Origin: Actinomycetota bacterium
GTDB taxonomy: Bacteria > Actinomycetota > Humimicrobiia > Humimicrobiales > Humimicrobiaceae
Direction of reading: 5' to 3'
Assembly: GCA_018399435.1 (NCBI GenBank)
Contig: JAGYOJ010000024.1
Coordinates: 1 to 12,126, forward strand
DNA length: 12,126 bases
A model generated the notes under the pieces. It was not told where the DNA came from. It worked only from the letters and a program-made list of their open reading frames with translations, and made no database searches. Both the position numbers and the translations under genes were made by a program. This document shows, one piece after another, positions 1-8,110 of this stretch. Position 1 is the stretch's first letter; the number at the start of each line of letters is the position of its first letter.

Positions 1-78
1 AATATTCTCAGGCATAATGCATAAAATCCATATTTTTTAATAATTATAAACTATTTAACTGTTATTTTAAAACAGATA

Positions 79-939
79 CTATTCAAATAAATAGCTAGCA
101 ACTTCAACCCAGCCCCTGTTCATCTTGTTTGAAGTTATATAAATATTATTATTTAACTTATTAATAATTTCCATATTATCTACCATTGAACCGCCCATAA
201 GGAAAAAATATTTTACTTCTTCAGCCATTTTAAGATCCTCAATGGAGTCTCCGAATGCAATACAATTATCAGTCTTAAAATTCCTTATTTTTTTATCAAG
301 TTTTATAGCAAGCCCTTTATTTACACCTTCAGGCATTAAATTATAGATATATAAATCATCTACATTTAAATCCACATCATAAAGTGAAGTCTTGCCATTT
401 TCTACTATGCATAAGCCTTCATAACCATTTTCAACTAACAGCTTATTTGCCTTCTCTAGGTTAATATTTCCAAGTAAGAGCGCATTATAGTCCCTGTATT
501 TACTCCATTCAATTTTACCCTCGATTTTACCTGGAAAACTGTCTTTAAGTAGTTTTATTATTCTTATTAAATCTTTTCCGCCATAAGTAATATCATAATT
601 TACTTTCTTATCGTCAAAAGTTGTATGGATCTCTTTGCCCAGATTATAAACTAGCTCCGAACCTAGTTCTGCTATATAATTCTTAAGTCCCATGATTTGT
701 GCATTATATCTTAACTGGGTTTTATTTCTTCCAGAAACTAAAACAATGTCAAACTCTTTGGCAATAGCCTTTTCTATATTCTCTACAACCCCAAGATAAT
801 ATTTACCTTGCCCGTCTTTTAAAAGGCATCCTTCATCATTTAACAATGTTCCATCCATATCAGTATATATTACTTTCAAATCTTTTAGGTTTTCCTTTAT
901 TTCTTTTTTGTAGTCTTTAAAATATTTTAATTTTTTCAA
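79..939 (-). CDS. HAD-IIB (Cof-like) family phosphatase
   Basis: Predicted cytosolic phosphatase of the haloacid dehalogenase superfamily, subfamily IIB (Cof, sucrose-phosphatase and mannosyl-3-phosphoglycerate phosphatase relatives), 286 residues. All four HAD motifs are visible: DMDGT at residues 27-31 (D27 nucleophile, D29 acid/base), S69 in VSGR, K208 in NKGLAI, and GDSIED at 230-235 supplying the Mg2+-binding aspartates. The segment between motifs II and III (about 90-200) is the alpha/beta cap expected for type IIB. A lysine-rich N-terminal extension of about 20 residues precedes the core. The start is TTG at 937-939, supported by AAGGAG eight bases upstream; no ATG fits better. It is divergent from the MgtC gene and has its own strong promoter. 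The substrate (a sugar phosphate or similar small phosphoester) cannot be read from the sequence. Family certain; specificity unknown. Confidence 0.9.
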   Translation of the reverse strand: MKKLKYFKDYKKEIKENLKDLKVIYTDMDGTLLNDEGCLLKDGQGKYYLGVVENIEKAIAKEFDIVLVSGRNKTQLRYNAQIMGLKNYIAELGSELVYNLGKEIHTTFDDKKVNYDITYGGKDLIRIIKLLKDSFPGKIEGKIEWSKYRDYNALLLGNINLEKANKLLVENGYEGLCIVENGKTSLYDVDLNVDDLYIYNLMPEGVNKGLAIKLDKKIRNFKTDNCIAFGDSIEDLKMAEEVKYFFLMGGSMVDNMEIINKLNNNIYITSNKMNRGWVEVASYLFE

Positions 940-973
940 TTATTACACTCCTTGGCTATAAAAACATTTTGTA

Positions 974-1001
974 ATTATATATCCTTTATATTTTCAGTCA
1001 A
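974..1001 (-). promoter_or_regulatory. sigma-70-type promoter of the HAD phosphatase gene
   Basis: On the minus strand, TTGACT (996-1001, five of six consensus bases) is followed after 16 bp by a perfect TATAAT (974-979), 34 bp before the TTG start. A short inverted repeat CAGT-CAA-ACTG (995-1005) overlaps the -35 and could be an operator, but it is too short to rely on. Confidence 0.7.
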
Positions 1002-1046
1002 ACTGTTATATTTTAATTAGCGTTTATTCTAAGTTTAATGTTAAAA

Positions 1047-1052
1047 TATAAT
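1047..1052 (+). promoter_or_regulatory. candidate -10 element of the MgtC-YihY-RNase-PlsC cluster
   Basis: A perfect TATAAT lies 19 bp before the MgtC ATG, with no convincing -35 at 16-18 bp (TTTATT at 1023-1028 is the best, three of six). If used, the leader would be only about 13 nt and would contain the GAAGG ribosome site at 1063-1067. In an AT-rich region a single hexamer is weak evidence. Confidence 0.4.
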
Positions 1053-1071
1053 CAAAATATTTGAAGGTATA

Positions 1072-1776
1072 ATGAATATAAACCAAGAAATATTTGAAGA
1101 CTTTCTATTTAACCATATAGAATTTATTAAAAATTTTTTGATACCTTCTTTTATGGCAATTTTATGCGGTGGAATAATAGGGTTTCAAAGAGAACGAGCA
1201 GATAGGCCTGCCGGCCTTAGAACCCATTCATTGGTATGCCTTGGTGCAACAGTTTTTACGCTTGTATCATATATGGGATTTTCTTCCATAAGTGGCGTTG
1301 ACTCTTCAAGAATTGCGGCAGGTGTTGTTACCGGGATAGGTTTTATAGGAGCAGGTGCAATTTTTAGAAGAGGATCTTTAGTAAAAGGCGTTACCACAGC
1401 AGCTAGCATTTGGCTGGTAGCTGCAATAGGCCTGGCACTAGCCACAAAACTTTATTATTTGGCTATTATAATTACTCTTTTTGGCTATATAATACTTACC
1501 TTAATCAAGTATTTTGAAGATAGATTTGTTAGCCCCCCTACTTATTCCATAAAAATAACTGTAAATGAAAATTTTAAAGATTTTAATAAAATAAACGAGA
1601 TACTTAAAAATATTTCAGAAAATATTAAATATAGCATATGCCGTACAGGAGAGAAGAAAACAACATACGACATACTCATTAATATACAAAGCAAGGACCC
1701 TGAATTTTCATTAAAAAGTGTACAGGCTATAAGTAGATTAGAAAAAATTGAAAATATAGAAACAAGCAAGTTTTGA
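1072..1776 (+). CDS. MgtC/SapB family membrane protein
   Basis: Integral membrane protein of the MgtC/SapB family, 234 residues. The N-terminal domain (about 20-148) has five hydrophobic segments and the family signature GGIIGFQRERADRPAGLRTH (33-52), followed by the conserved glycine-rich IGFIGAGAIFRRG stretch (89-101) and VKGVTTAASIW (104-114). The hydrophilic C-terminus (about 155-234) looks like the ACT-like domain of longer MgtC proteins. Family members have been linked to survival in low Mg2+, to acid tolerance and to control of the F-type ATPase; the exact biochemical role is unsettled. The ATG start has GAAGG four bases upstream. It is the first gene of a four-gene plus-strand cluster, and its stop overlaps the next start by 4 nt (TTGA). 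Family assignment is firm; function here is not. Confidence 0.92.
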   Translation: MNINQEIFEDFLFNHIEFIKNFLIPSFMAILCGGIIGFQRERADRPAGLRTHSLVCLGATVFTLVSYMGFSSISGVDSSRIAAGVVTGIGFIGAGAIFRRGSLVKGVTTAASIWLVAAIGLALATKLYYLAIIITLFGYIILTLIKYFEDRFVSPPTYSIKITVNENFKDFNKINEILKNISENIKYSICRTGEKKTTYDILINIQSKDPEFSLKSVQAISRLEKIENIETSKF

Positions 1777-2606
1777 TAAATTTAAGAAAAATAGGAATAC
1801 TTACAACTAGATATCTAAAAAAGCTGGTATCCAAATTTTTTTCAGATGGCGGTACTTACCTGGCATCATCTATAGCTTATTATTTCCTTTTTTCTATTTT
1901 TCCTTTAATGTTAATCTTATTGTCTCTTTCGGCTTTTATAATAGAAACCTTGCATATACAGGCACCCATTCTCAGTTTTATCCAGGAAAGAATTCCAATT
2001 ATTTACAATTTTACTGAATCTAATATTGAAAAGACTATCCAGAATATGACTAGCATAGGCATAGCGGGTATATTATTTTTAGTTATCGCTACCACCTATG
2101 TCTTTGACTCAGTACAATATGCTTTAAATAAGATATATAAAACTAAGAGCCAGAGAAAATACTGGCAGCAAAAGATTTATGGATTCTTGATTATTTCACT
2201 TGTCTTTTTATTAATAGTGCTGTCCATAACTTCATCAACAGTTTTATTTTACCTTGCCAATAATATAATAGAGTTTTTTAATATTTCAAAAGATATCTCA
2301 AGTATTTTACTAAAAGCCATATCTTTAGTTATTGGCTTAGTGTTTAACTTTGCGATATTCTGCCTGGTCTTTTATTTTGGCACTAATAGGCAAACACATT
2401 TTTCACATATATACAAAGGAGCTATTGTAGGCGCTGTTGCATGGGAAATTTCAAAGCACATTTTTGCTATTTTTTTCAATAATTTTGCAAGCTTTGAATT
2501 AACTTACGGATCAGTTGGGTCAATAATTGGTTTTCTTTTATGGGTTTATATATCTAGTATAATACTTCTTATGGGGGCAGAAATTAATTCTTTAAACATA
2601 GATTAA
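1773..2606 (+). CDS. YihY/virulence factor BrkB family membrane protein
   Basis: Predicted inner-membrane protein of the YihY/BrkB family (277 residues, a normal length). Hydrophobic segments lie at about 31-56, 93-113, 134-163, 178-202, 213-235 and 246-271, giving six membrane spans. Family hallmarks are the SSIAYYFLFSIFPLMLIL stretch at 32-49 and the C-terminal YGSVGSIIGFLLWVYI (245-260) ending in GAEIN. Old names call it 'ribonuclease BN', an annotation shown to be wrong for E. coli YihY; the real function is unknown, possibly transport. The start is TTG at 1773, overlapping the MgtC stop by four bases with no Shine-Dalgarno, so translational coupling is likely. The next in-frame Met (residue 45) falls inside the first membrane segment, which excludes it. 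Confidence 0.92.
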   Translation: MINLRKIGILTTRYLKKLVSKFFSDGGTYLASSIAYYFLFSIFPLMLILLSLSAFIIETLHIQAPILSFIQERIPIIYNFTESNIEKTIQNMTSIGIAGILFLVIATTYVFDSVQYALNKIYKTKSQRKYWQQKIYGFLIISLVFLLIVLSITSSTVLFYLANNIIEFFNISKDISSILLKAISLVIGLVFNFAIFCLVFYFGTNRQTHFSHIYKGAIVGAVAWEISKHIFAIFFNNFASFELTYGSVGSIIGFLLWVYISSIILLMGAEINSLNID

Positions 2607-2607
2607 A

Positions 2608-3075
2608 ATGAAATTCATTGCTGACAATATGGTAGGAAAATTAGCTAAATATCTCCGAGTCGCAGGTTATGATGTAAAATACCCAAAAAACTTAAGCGAT
2701 AATAAAATAATAGATATTGCAGAGTCAGAAAATAGGCTTATTCTTACAAGAGATTCCAATTTAATTACAAGGAAAAAAATAAAAAAAGATGATATCCAAT
2801 TCTTGTTCATAGAAAGCCAGGAAATTACCCGGCAATTAAAACAAGTAAAAGAAGAGCTAAGCCTCAATATTTATCCTGCATTCAAAAGATGCATTATTTG
2901 TAATAATGAATTACATAATGTTGATAAAAGAGATGTAAGGGGCAAAGTTCCAGATTATGTTTACAAAACAAAGAATAATTTCTTTTTTTGTAAAAAGTGC
3001 AATAAAATTTACTGGAAGGGTTCTCATTACAAGGCAATGAAACAATTACTGGAAAAAATCGACTGCACTTGGTAG
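2608..3075 (+). CDS. Mut7-C RNase domain protein with zinc ribbon
   Basis: A 155-residue protein with the architecture of the Mut7-C family (PIN-like nuclease fold plus C-terminal zinc ribbon). The N-terminus MKFIADNMVGKLAKYLR contains the acidic residue D6 and the signature DNMVGKLAKYLR; LILTRD at 44-49 supplies the second acidic residue, as in PIN domains. Two CxxC knuckles, C95/C98 and C128/C131, followed by KCNKIYWKGSHY, form the metal-binding ribbon typical of bacterial stand-alone Mut7-C proteins. The presumed activity is single-stranded RNA cleavage; targets are unknown. The ATG follows the YihY stop after one base and no Shine-Dalgarno is visible, so it is probably translated by coupling. 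No antitoxin-like neighbour is present, so a VapC-type toxin role is not suggested. Family confident, function inferred. Confidence 0.88.
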   Translation: MKFIADNMVGKLAKYLRVAGYDVKYPKNLSDNKIIDIAESENRLILTRDSNLITRKKIKKDDIQFLFIESQEITRQLKQVKEELSLNIYPAFKRCIICNNELHNVDKRDVRGKVPDYVYKTKNNFFFCKKCNKIYWKGSHYKAMKQLLEKIDCTW

Positions 3076-3110
3076 CTATATTATTTTTTAGGATTTATAA
3101 TTATTAACAA

Positions 3111-3905
3111 ATGAAGAAATATCTTAAAAAAATTTTAAAAAAAATTATGGATTTTTTCTATAGCATCCCAAAGATCTTATTTGTCAATTTTTACAGGATG
3201 CTGATAAGGATACATGTATTTAATAGCAAAAATATTCCTAAAGACCAGCCTGCAATACTAGCCATTAACCATACTACTGGGGCAGATCCTATAATTATAT
3301 TAACTGCCTTGAAAAAAAAGATTTATTTTATTGCGGATAGCGATAATTTTAAATACAGATTTACAAATTTCTTTATGCGCAATTTTACAAATAGCATTCC
3401 TGTTTTTAAGAAACAATTTATAAAAAATATTAATTCATTTAAAGAGATGTTCGTTTTGCCTAAGAAAGATAAGAATATTTTTTATGGTATATTCCCTGAA
3501 GGGAAATTAAATAAAAGTAAAAAGACCTATAAGCTAAAAAAAGGCGCTGCATATTTAAGCTATAAAACTAAATTACCAATAATACCTGTATACATACATA
3601 ATCTTTTAAAAGGTCCTTCAAGGAAGAGATGGTCAGGCCGGATTAGGCCCATAGAAGGCATAATTGGCTTAATTATTAATACTTTTAGAAAAATAAATAT
3701 ATTTATTGGAGAACCTATAGATCCTATAGCCTATAATATTATGGAAAATATGAAGGGCCTTGCTGATAAAAAAACTTATAAAACCATAATTGAAGAAATG
3801 AACACTGCTTTAGAAAAAGAATTTTTTGAATTAAGGGAAGAATCTGAAAAAGTGTTTGGGGAAAGAAATTTAAAAGATGATGACTATGTTAAACACGCAA
3901 AATAG
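3111..3905 (+). CDS. PlsC-type lysophospholipid (1-acyl-sn-glycerol-3-phosphate) acyltransferase
   Basis: Membrane-associated acyltransferase of the PlsC/LPLAT family (264 residues), expected to transfer a fatty acyl group to lysophosphatidic acid or a related lysolipid in phospholipid synthesis. The catalytic NHX4D motif is at N53-H54-D59 (INHTTGADP) and the substrate-binding FPEGKLNKS motif at 128-136; LPIIPVYI at 155-162 matches the fourth block. The N-terminus is very basic with an amphipathic or hydrophobic stretch (12-35), consistent with membrane attachment. The C-terminus is a charged helical tail. A 35-bp gap separates it from the RNase gene; AGGA is 17 bases from the ATG, too far to be a normal ribosome site. 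Its stop codon directly abuts the stop codon of the convergent UPF0316 gene. Acyl donor (acyl-ACP, acyl-phosphate or acyl-CoA) cannot be told. Confidence 0.9.
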   Translation: MKKYLKKILKKIMDFFYSIPKILFVNFYRMLIRIHVFNSKNIPKDQPAILAINHTTGADPIIILTALKKKIYFIADSDNFKYRFTNFFMRNFTNSIPVFKKQFIKNINSFKEMFVLPKKDKNIFYGIFPEGKLNKSKKTYKLKKGAAYLSYKTKLPIIPVYIHNLLKGPSRKRWSGRIRPIEGIIGLIINTFRKINIFIGEPIDPIAYNIMENMKGLADKKTYKTIIEEMNTALEKEFFELREESEKVFGERNLKDDDYVKHAK

Positions 3906-4436
3906 TTATTTCTTACCCTTTAGGCCATAAACATGCCCGCCACGGTAGCCTTCCAAGGTATGTGAAGTTATAAATGCCTTTTGGTCAATATTAGAAATTA
4001 GTTTTGTTACCCTTTTTAGATTTTTCTCCCTGCATATAACATTGATTATCCTTACATTGCCTTCTTTGCCAGTTCCATGATAACAGGTTGCCCCAAAACC
4101 TTCTTCCCTTAGCAAGTTTTCAATCTCTGTGCTGTATTTTTTAGAAATAATATTTGTGCTGACAAGGTCTTTGGATAATTTTTCCGATATCTTTATGCCT
4201 ATAAGAGTGCCTGCAGCAAAGCCAGCGCCATATGCAAGAATGCCATAGAAATTATTTATATCCTGTACTACTCTAGCTATTACAGCAATAAATATGCTTA
4301 CTTCAAAAAATCCAACTACAGCAGCAAAGATCTTCCTGCGCCGCATTATCATGTTAAACCTAATGGTCCCAAGGCTAACATCAATAACCCTACCTGCAAA
4401 TATTAAGCCTGCCCATAAAATAATTTCCATATCCAT
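3906..4436 (-). CDS. UPF0316 membrane protein (DUF5698 plus DUF2179)
   Basis: A 176-residue protein of family UPF0316 (relatives include Bacillus YebE). The N-terminal half (residues 5-85) has three hydrophobic segments with the conserved AGRVIDVSLGTIRFNMIMRR block (14-33) and FFEVSIFI, matching DUF5698. The C-terminal half (about 98-170) is a soluble DUF2179 domain, with the characteristic GATCYHGTGKEG (115-126) and a closing HTLEGYRGGHVYGLKGKK. Function is unknown; related DUF2179 domains occur in YitT-type membrane proteins. It sits 52 bp behind clpB on the same strand, so it is probably the distal gene of the heat-shock cluster, but it has no Shine-Dalgarno and a TATAAA/TATTAT-like sequence lies 15-23 bp upstream (4451-4459), so separate transcription with a very short leader is possible. 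Confidence 0.87.
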   Translation of the reverse strand: MDMEIILWAGLIFAGRVIDVSLGTIRFNMIMRRRKIFAAVVGFFEVSIFIAVIARVVQDINNFYGILAYGAGFAAGTLIGIKISEKLSKDLVSTNIISKKYSTEIENLLREEGFGATCYHGTGKEGNVRIINVICREKNLKRVTKLISNIDQKAFITSHTLEGYRGGHVYGLKGKK

Positions 4437-4488
4437 AATTAAAATAATTATTTATAATATGCGCCCATTTTAACACGGGTACATCTTT

Positions 4489-7083
4489 TTATTTAGTAGT
4501 AAATTCTAATTTTCTTCCTTCTGGCCCTGTAACCCCCACTTCAACATGGCTACCTTCTTTAATCTCACCATTTAGAAGTTTCATTGCTAAAACATTTTGT
4601 ATTTCATTTTGTATTACCCTTTTTAAAGGCCTTGCACCATAAACAGGGTCAAAGCCTTCTTTGGCCAATAGATCTTTTGCTTTTTCATTTACTTCTATGC
4701 TCAATTTTTTTTCTTTTAATATTTTTTCCAAGTTATCAATCTGTATATCTACAATCTTTTTAATTTCCTTTATTCCTAAACGGTGAAATATCATGATATC
4801 GTCCACCCTATTTAAGAACTCCGGCTTAAAATGGTCTCTTAAGGCATCTGTTACCCTTTTTTTCATCTCTTCTTCACCATCTTTAACACTAATATCTGTT
4901 ATCCATTGGCTGCCAATATTAGAGGTCATGATAATTACTGTATTTTTAAAGTCTACTGTTCTTCCATGGCCATCTGTTAATCTGCCATCTTCCATAATCT
5001 GGAGCAATATATTAAATACATCATTATGGGCTTTCTCAATTTCATCTAATAATATTACGCTATATGGCTTTCTTCTTATAGCCTCAGTTAGATAACCTCC
5101 TTCTTCGTAACCAACATATCCTGGAGGAGCCCCTATAAGCCTGGATACTGTATGTTTTTCCATATATTCGGACATATCTAGCCTAACCATTGCCCTTTCA
5201 TCATCAAAAAGGAATTCAGCTAAAGCTTTGGATAATTCAGTCTTCCCAACACCTGTAGGACCTAAGAATATAAAAGAGCCTATAGGCCTGTTTGGGTCCT
5301 GCAGCCCTGCCCTTGCCCGCCTTATGGCATTGGAAACTGCAGATATGGCTTCATCCTGGCCTACTACCCTTTTCTTCAATCTTTCTTCCATGTGTACCAA
5401 TTTTTCAATTTCCGCTTCCATTAATTTTGAAACAGGTATGCCAGTCCATTTAGAAACTGTTTCTGCAATATCTTCTTCTTCAACTTCTTCTTTTAGCATT
5501 TTTTCATTCTTTTGAAGATCTGCCAATTTCTTATTTTCTTCTTCCAGTTTCTTTTCTAGATCTAGAAGTTTGCCATATCTAAGTTCAGCAGCTTTTTGTA
5601 AATCTGTTTCCCTTTCTGCCTGGTCTGCTTCTGTCTTTGTCTTATCTATCTCTTCTTTTAAGTTTCTTATTCTAACTATAACTTCCTTTTCTTCCTGCCA
5701 GTGAGCTTTTAATGCATTACTTTTCTCCTTAAGGTCAGAAAGCTCTTTTTGCAGTTTTTCCATTCTATTCTTTGAAGCTTTATCCTTTTCTTTCTTTAAT
5801 GCCTGTTCTTCTATCTCTAACTGCTTTATCCTTCTTTCAATCTCATCAATTTCTGTAGGCATGCTATCTATCTCAATCCTTAACCTGGATGCGGCCTCAT
5901 CTATTAAATCTATTGCCTTATCAGGCAGATACCTGTCTGATATATACCTGTCTGATAGAATAGCAGCAGAAATTAATGCTGCGTCTTTTATCCTAACTCC
6001 GTGGTGGACTTCATACTTTTCCCTAATGCCCCTTAATATAGAAATTGTATCTTCTACAGAAGGTTCCTCTATAAGTACGGGCTGGAACCTTCTTTCAAGC
6101 GCTGCATCTTTTTCTATATGTTTTCTATATTCATCTAATGTAGTAGCGCCAATAGCATGCAATTCACCCCTGGCAAGCATAGGCTTTAGCATGTTCGATG
6201 CATCTACAGCACCTTCTGCAGCTCCAGCGCCAACCACTGTATGCAGTTCATCCAGAAACATTATTATATTGCCTTCTGATTTAGAAACTTCTTTTAAAAC
6301 TGCTTTTAATCTATCTTCAAATTCCCCACGGTATTTAGCTCCTGCAACAATTGAGCCCATATCCAGGGAAATAACTTTTTTATCCTTAAGGCCCTCAGGA
6401 ACATCTCCAGACACTATCCTTTGGGCTAAACCTTCAACTATAGCTGTCTTGCCAACTCCGGGATCCCCTATCAATACAGGATTATTCTTAGTCCTTCTGG
6501 ATAATACTTGCATAACCCTCCTTATTTCATCATCTCTTCCTATAACAGGGTCAAGTCTTCCCTTGTTTGCAAGCTCGGTGATATCTTTTCCATATCTTTT
6601 TAAAGCCTGGTATTTTTCTTCTGGATTTTGGTCTGTGATTCTTTGGCTGCCCCTAATATTTACAAGTATTTTATAAATCCTATCCTTATCTACACCATAT
6701 GACTTTAAAATATTTCCTACCTTGCCTGAACTTTCAGCCATTGATATTAATATATGTTCTGTGCTTACATAATCATCCTTTAATTTTTCTGCCTCTTTAA
6801 ATGAATTATCTAATATTTCATTTAATTTTGGGCTTAAGTATATCTGGGTTCCTCCCCCTGATACTTTAGGCTGGCTTTCAATAATTTTCTGTAATTCATT
6901 TTTAAAATTTTCAATATTAACTTCCAATTTTTTTAGTATTGGATTTATTATATTTTTGTTATCTTCAAGCAAAGACATCATGACATGAACATCTTCAATA
7001 CTTTGGTGTCCGTGCTCTGATGCAATCCTTTGGGCTCTTGAAAGAGCTTCTTGTGCTTTTATTGTAAATTTATCTATTTGCAT
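4489..7083 (-). CDS. clpB: ATP-dependent disaggregase ClpB (Hsp104 family)
   Basis: Hexameric AAA+ disaggregase (864 residues, normal length) that threads aggregated proteins through its pore in cooperation with DnaK/DnaJ in the cytosol. Order of parts: Clp N-domain (1-145, starting MQIDKFTIKAQEAL); NBD1 with Walker A GDPGVGKT (206-213), Walker B IIMFLDE (273-279), the pore loop at KYRGEFE (250-256) and the double Arg at 331-332; a coiled-coil M-domain (about 401-535) that distinguishes ClpB from ClpA/ClpC-like unfoldases with short or no middle domain; NBD2 with Walker A GPTGVGKT (608-615), second pore loop GYVGYEEGG (655-663), Walker B VILLDE (676-681) and sensor-2 GARPLKR (816-822). All catalytic residues are intact. 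The ATG has GAGGTGA five bases upstream (7089-7095) and follows dnaJ by 16 bp, pointing to co-transcription. Confidence 0.98.
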   Translation of the reverse strand: MQIDKFTIKAQEALSRAQRIASEHGHQSIEDVHVMMSLLEDNKNIINPILKKLEVNIENFKNELQKIIESQPKVSGGGTQIYLSPKLNEILDNSFKEAEKLKDDYVSTEHILISMAESSGKVGNILKSYGVDKDRIYKILVNIRGSQRITDQNPEEKYQALKRYGKDITELANKGRLDPVIGRDDEIRRVMQVLSRRTKNNPVLIGDPGVGKTAIVEGLAQRIVSGDVPEGLKDKKVISLDMGSIVAGAKYRGEFEDRLKAVLKEVSKSEGNIIMFLDELHTVVGAGAAEGAVDASNMLKPMLARGELHAIGATTLDEYRKHIEKDAALERRFQPVLIEEPSVEDTISILRGIREKYEVHHGVRIKDAALISAAILSDRYISDRYLPDKAIDLIDEAASRLRIEIDSMPTEIDEIERRIKQLEIEEQALKKEKDKASKNRMEKLQKELSDLKEKSNALKAHWQEEKEVIVRIRNLKEEIDKTKTEADQAERETDLQKAAELRYGKLLDLEKKLEEENKKLADLQKNEKMLKEEVEEEDIAETVSKWTGIPVSKLMEAEIEKLVHMEERLKKRVVGQDEAISAVSNAIRRARAGLQDPNRPIGSFIFLGPTGVGKTELSKALAEFLFDDERAMVRLDMSEYMEKHTVSRLIGAPPGYVGYEEGGYLTEAIRRKPYSVILLDEIEKAHNDVFNILLQIMEDGRLTDGHGRTVDFKNTVIIMTSNIGSQWITDISVKDGEEEMKKRVTDALRDHFKPEFLNRVDDIMIFHRLGIKEIKKIVDIQIDNLEKILKEKKLSIEVNEKAKDLLAKEGFDPVYGARPLKRVIQNEIQNVLAMKLLNGEIKEGSHVEVGVTGPEGRKLEFTTK

Positions 7084-7099
7084 TTATTTCACCTCTTGC

Positions 7100-8080
7100 T
7101 TAAACAACGATTCCATCTCTAGGGTTTTTTCCATAACCTTTCTCTAACTCTTCTAAAGCTTTCTCCTGCTGTTTATTTAAATTTTGGGGTATAACCATCC
7201 TAATCTTTGCATATAAGTCTCCATTTCCGCTACCTTTTAGCTTAGGCATTCCCTTGCCCTTTAATCTCAAGGATTTACCGCCCTGGGTTTTTGGAGGCAA
7301 TTTAGCCATAACTTTTCCATCAAAGGTTGGTATGTCAATTTTACCCCCATAAAAAGCTTCTTTGAGGGTAACCGGCACCTCACAATGCATATTATCCCCT
7401 TTTCTTGTAAAAAATGGGTGTTTTGAAATATTTATTACCAGGTAAAGGTCGCCACTTGGGCCGCCAGTTTGGCCTGGGCTGCCTTCACCAGTAATCCTGA
7501 TTTTCCCACCACTTTTTATGCCTTTTGGGATCTTTACATTTACAGTCCTAGTTGAACCGCCTTTTTGTAGCCTTAAAGACCTTCTGGTGCCAAAATATGC
7601 TTCCCTTAAAGTAATAGTCATGCTAGATTGCAAATTCTGGCCTTTCATTGCCTGGCTTCTGGCCTTCTGCTTTTGCCCTCCAAATTGTGAACCAAAATTT
7701 GAAAAGCCAGAGCCTTTAGAACTTCTCCCAAAAAACATTTCAAAGAAATCCGAGAAGCCCCCACCTAAATCTTCAAAAGAAAATCCTGTTCCGTTAAAAT
7801 CACGGGTATAGGCTCCCCTGCTGCCACCTCCAGGCCATCCTGCATTAGCATACTGTTTCCAATTAGATCCTAGCTGGTCATACTTTTTCCTTTTCTCGGG
7901 ATCTTTTAATACTTCATATGCTTCACCTATTTCTTTAAATTTTTCTTCAGCCCCTGGGTTATCAGGGTTAGCATCAGGATGATATTTTCTGGCTAGCTTT
8001 CTGTATACCTTTTTTATTTCATCTTGTGAGGCATTCTTGCTTACCCCAAGAACCTTATAATAATCTTTATAATCTACCAT
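7100..8080 (-). CDS. type-B Hsp40 co-chaperone (DnaJ/CbpA-like)
   Basis: J-domain co-chaperone (326 residues) that stimulates the DnaK ATPase and delivers clients. The J domain spans residues 5-70 with the essential HPD at 34-36 (KYHPDAN). A Gly/Phe-rich linker (84-136; GFSFEDLGGGFSDFFEMFFG) follows, then two beta-sandwich client-binding domains (about 147-220 and 221-300). The four CxxCxGxG zinc repeats of canonical DnaJ are missing, and only one Cys (C233) is seen, so this is a class B Hsp40 like CbpA rather than DnaJ proper. The ATG is preceded by GGTGA (8088-8092) at seven bases. It sits between hsp20 and clpB in the same orientation; the 93-bp upstream gap holds a large palindrome. Gene name left open because both 'dnaJ2' and 'cbpA' are used for this class. 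Confidence 0.94.
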   Translation of the reverse strand: MVDYKDYYKVLGVSKNASQDEIKKVYRKLARKYHPDANPDNPGAEEKFKEIGEAYEVLKDPEKRKKYDQLGSNWKQYANAGWPGGGSRGAYTRDFNGTGFSFEDLGGGFSDFFEMFFGRSSKGSGFSNFGSQFGGQKQKARSQAMKGQNLQSSMTITLREAYFGTRRSLRLQKGGSTRTVNVKIPKGIKSGGKIRITGEGSPGQTGGPSGDLYLVINISKHPFFTRKGDNMHCEVPVTLKEAFYGGKIDIPTFDGKVMAKLPPKTQGGKSLRLKGKGMPKLKGSGNGDLYAKIRMVIPQNLNKQQEKALEELEKGYGKNPRDGIVV

Positions 8081-8110
8081 ATATCTATCACCACATTTTT
8101 TTATCTTAAT

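Noticed and set aside
59..75. Small inverted repeat CTGTT/AACAG just downstream of the HAD gene, considered as a terminator.
   Set aside because: Only five base pairs and no T-tract on the minus strand after it; not distinguishable from chance.
1..78. Possible end of a further gene at the left edge.
   Set aside because: Only one plus-strand frame stays open for a dozen codons and nothing recognisable is encoded.
2608..3075. VapC-like toxin of a toxin-antitoxin pair.
   Set aside because: The DNMVGKLAKYLR start and the C-terminal double CxxC ribbon identify Mut7-C, and no small antitoxin gene adjoins it.
5931..5957. Twelve-base direct repeat (ACCTGTCTGATA, period 15) in clpB.
   Set aside because: It encodes SDRYISDRY, which aligns without a gap to the usual LSHRYIADR segment of ClpB, so no duplication occurred.
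5861..6676. Open reading frame of 271 codons antisense to clpB, plus several shorter antisense frames (for example 5228-5515, 4793-5095, 7518-7811).
   Set aside because: They mirror strongly conserved ClpB and DnaJ coding sequence, have no ribosome site or domain resemblance, and are composition by-products.
7100..8080. Canonical dnaJ.
   Set aside because: No CxxCxGxG zinc repeats; the protein is a class B J-protein.
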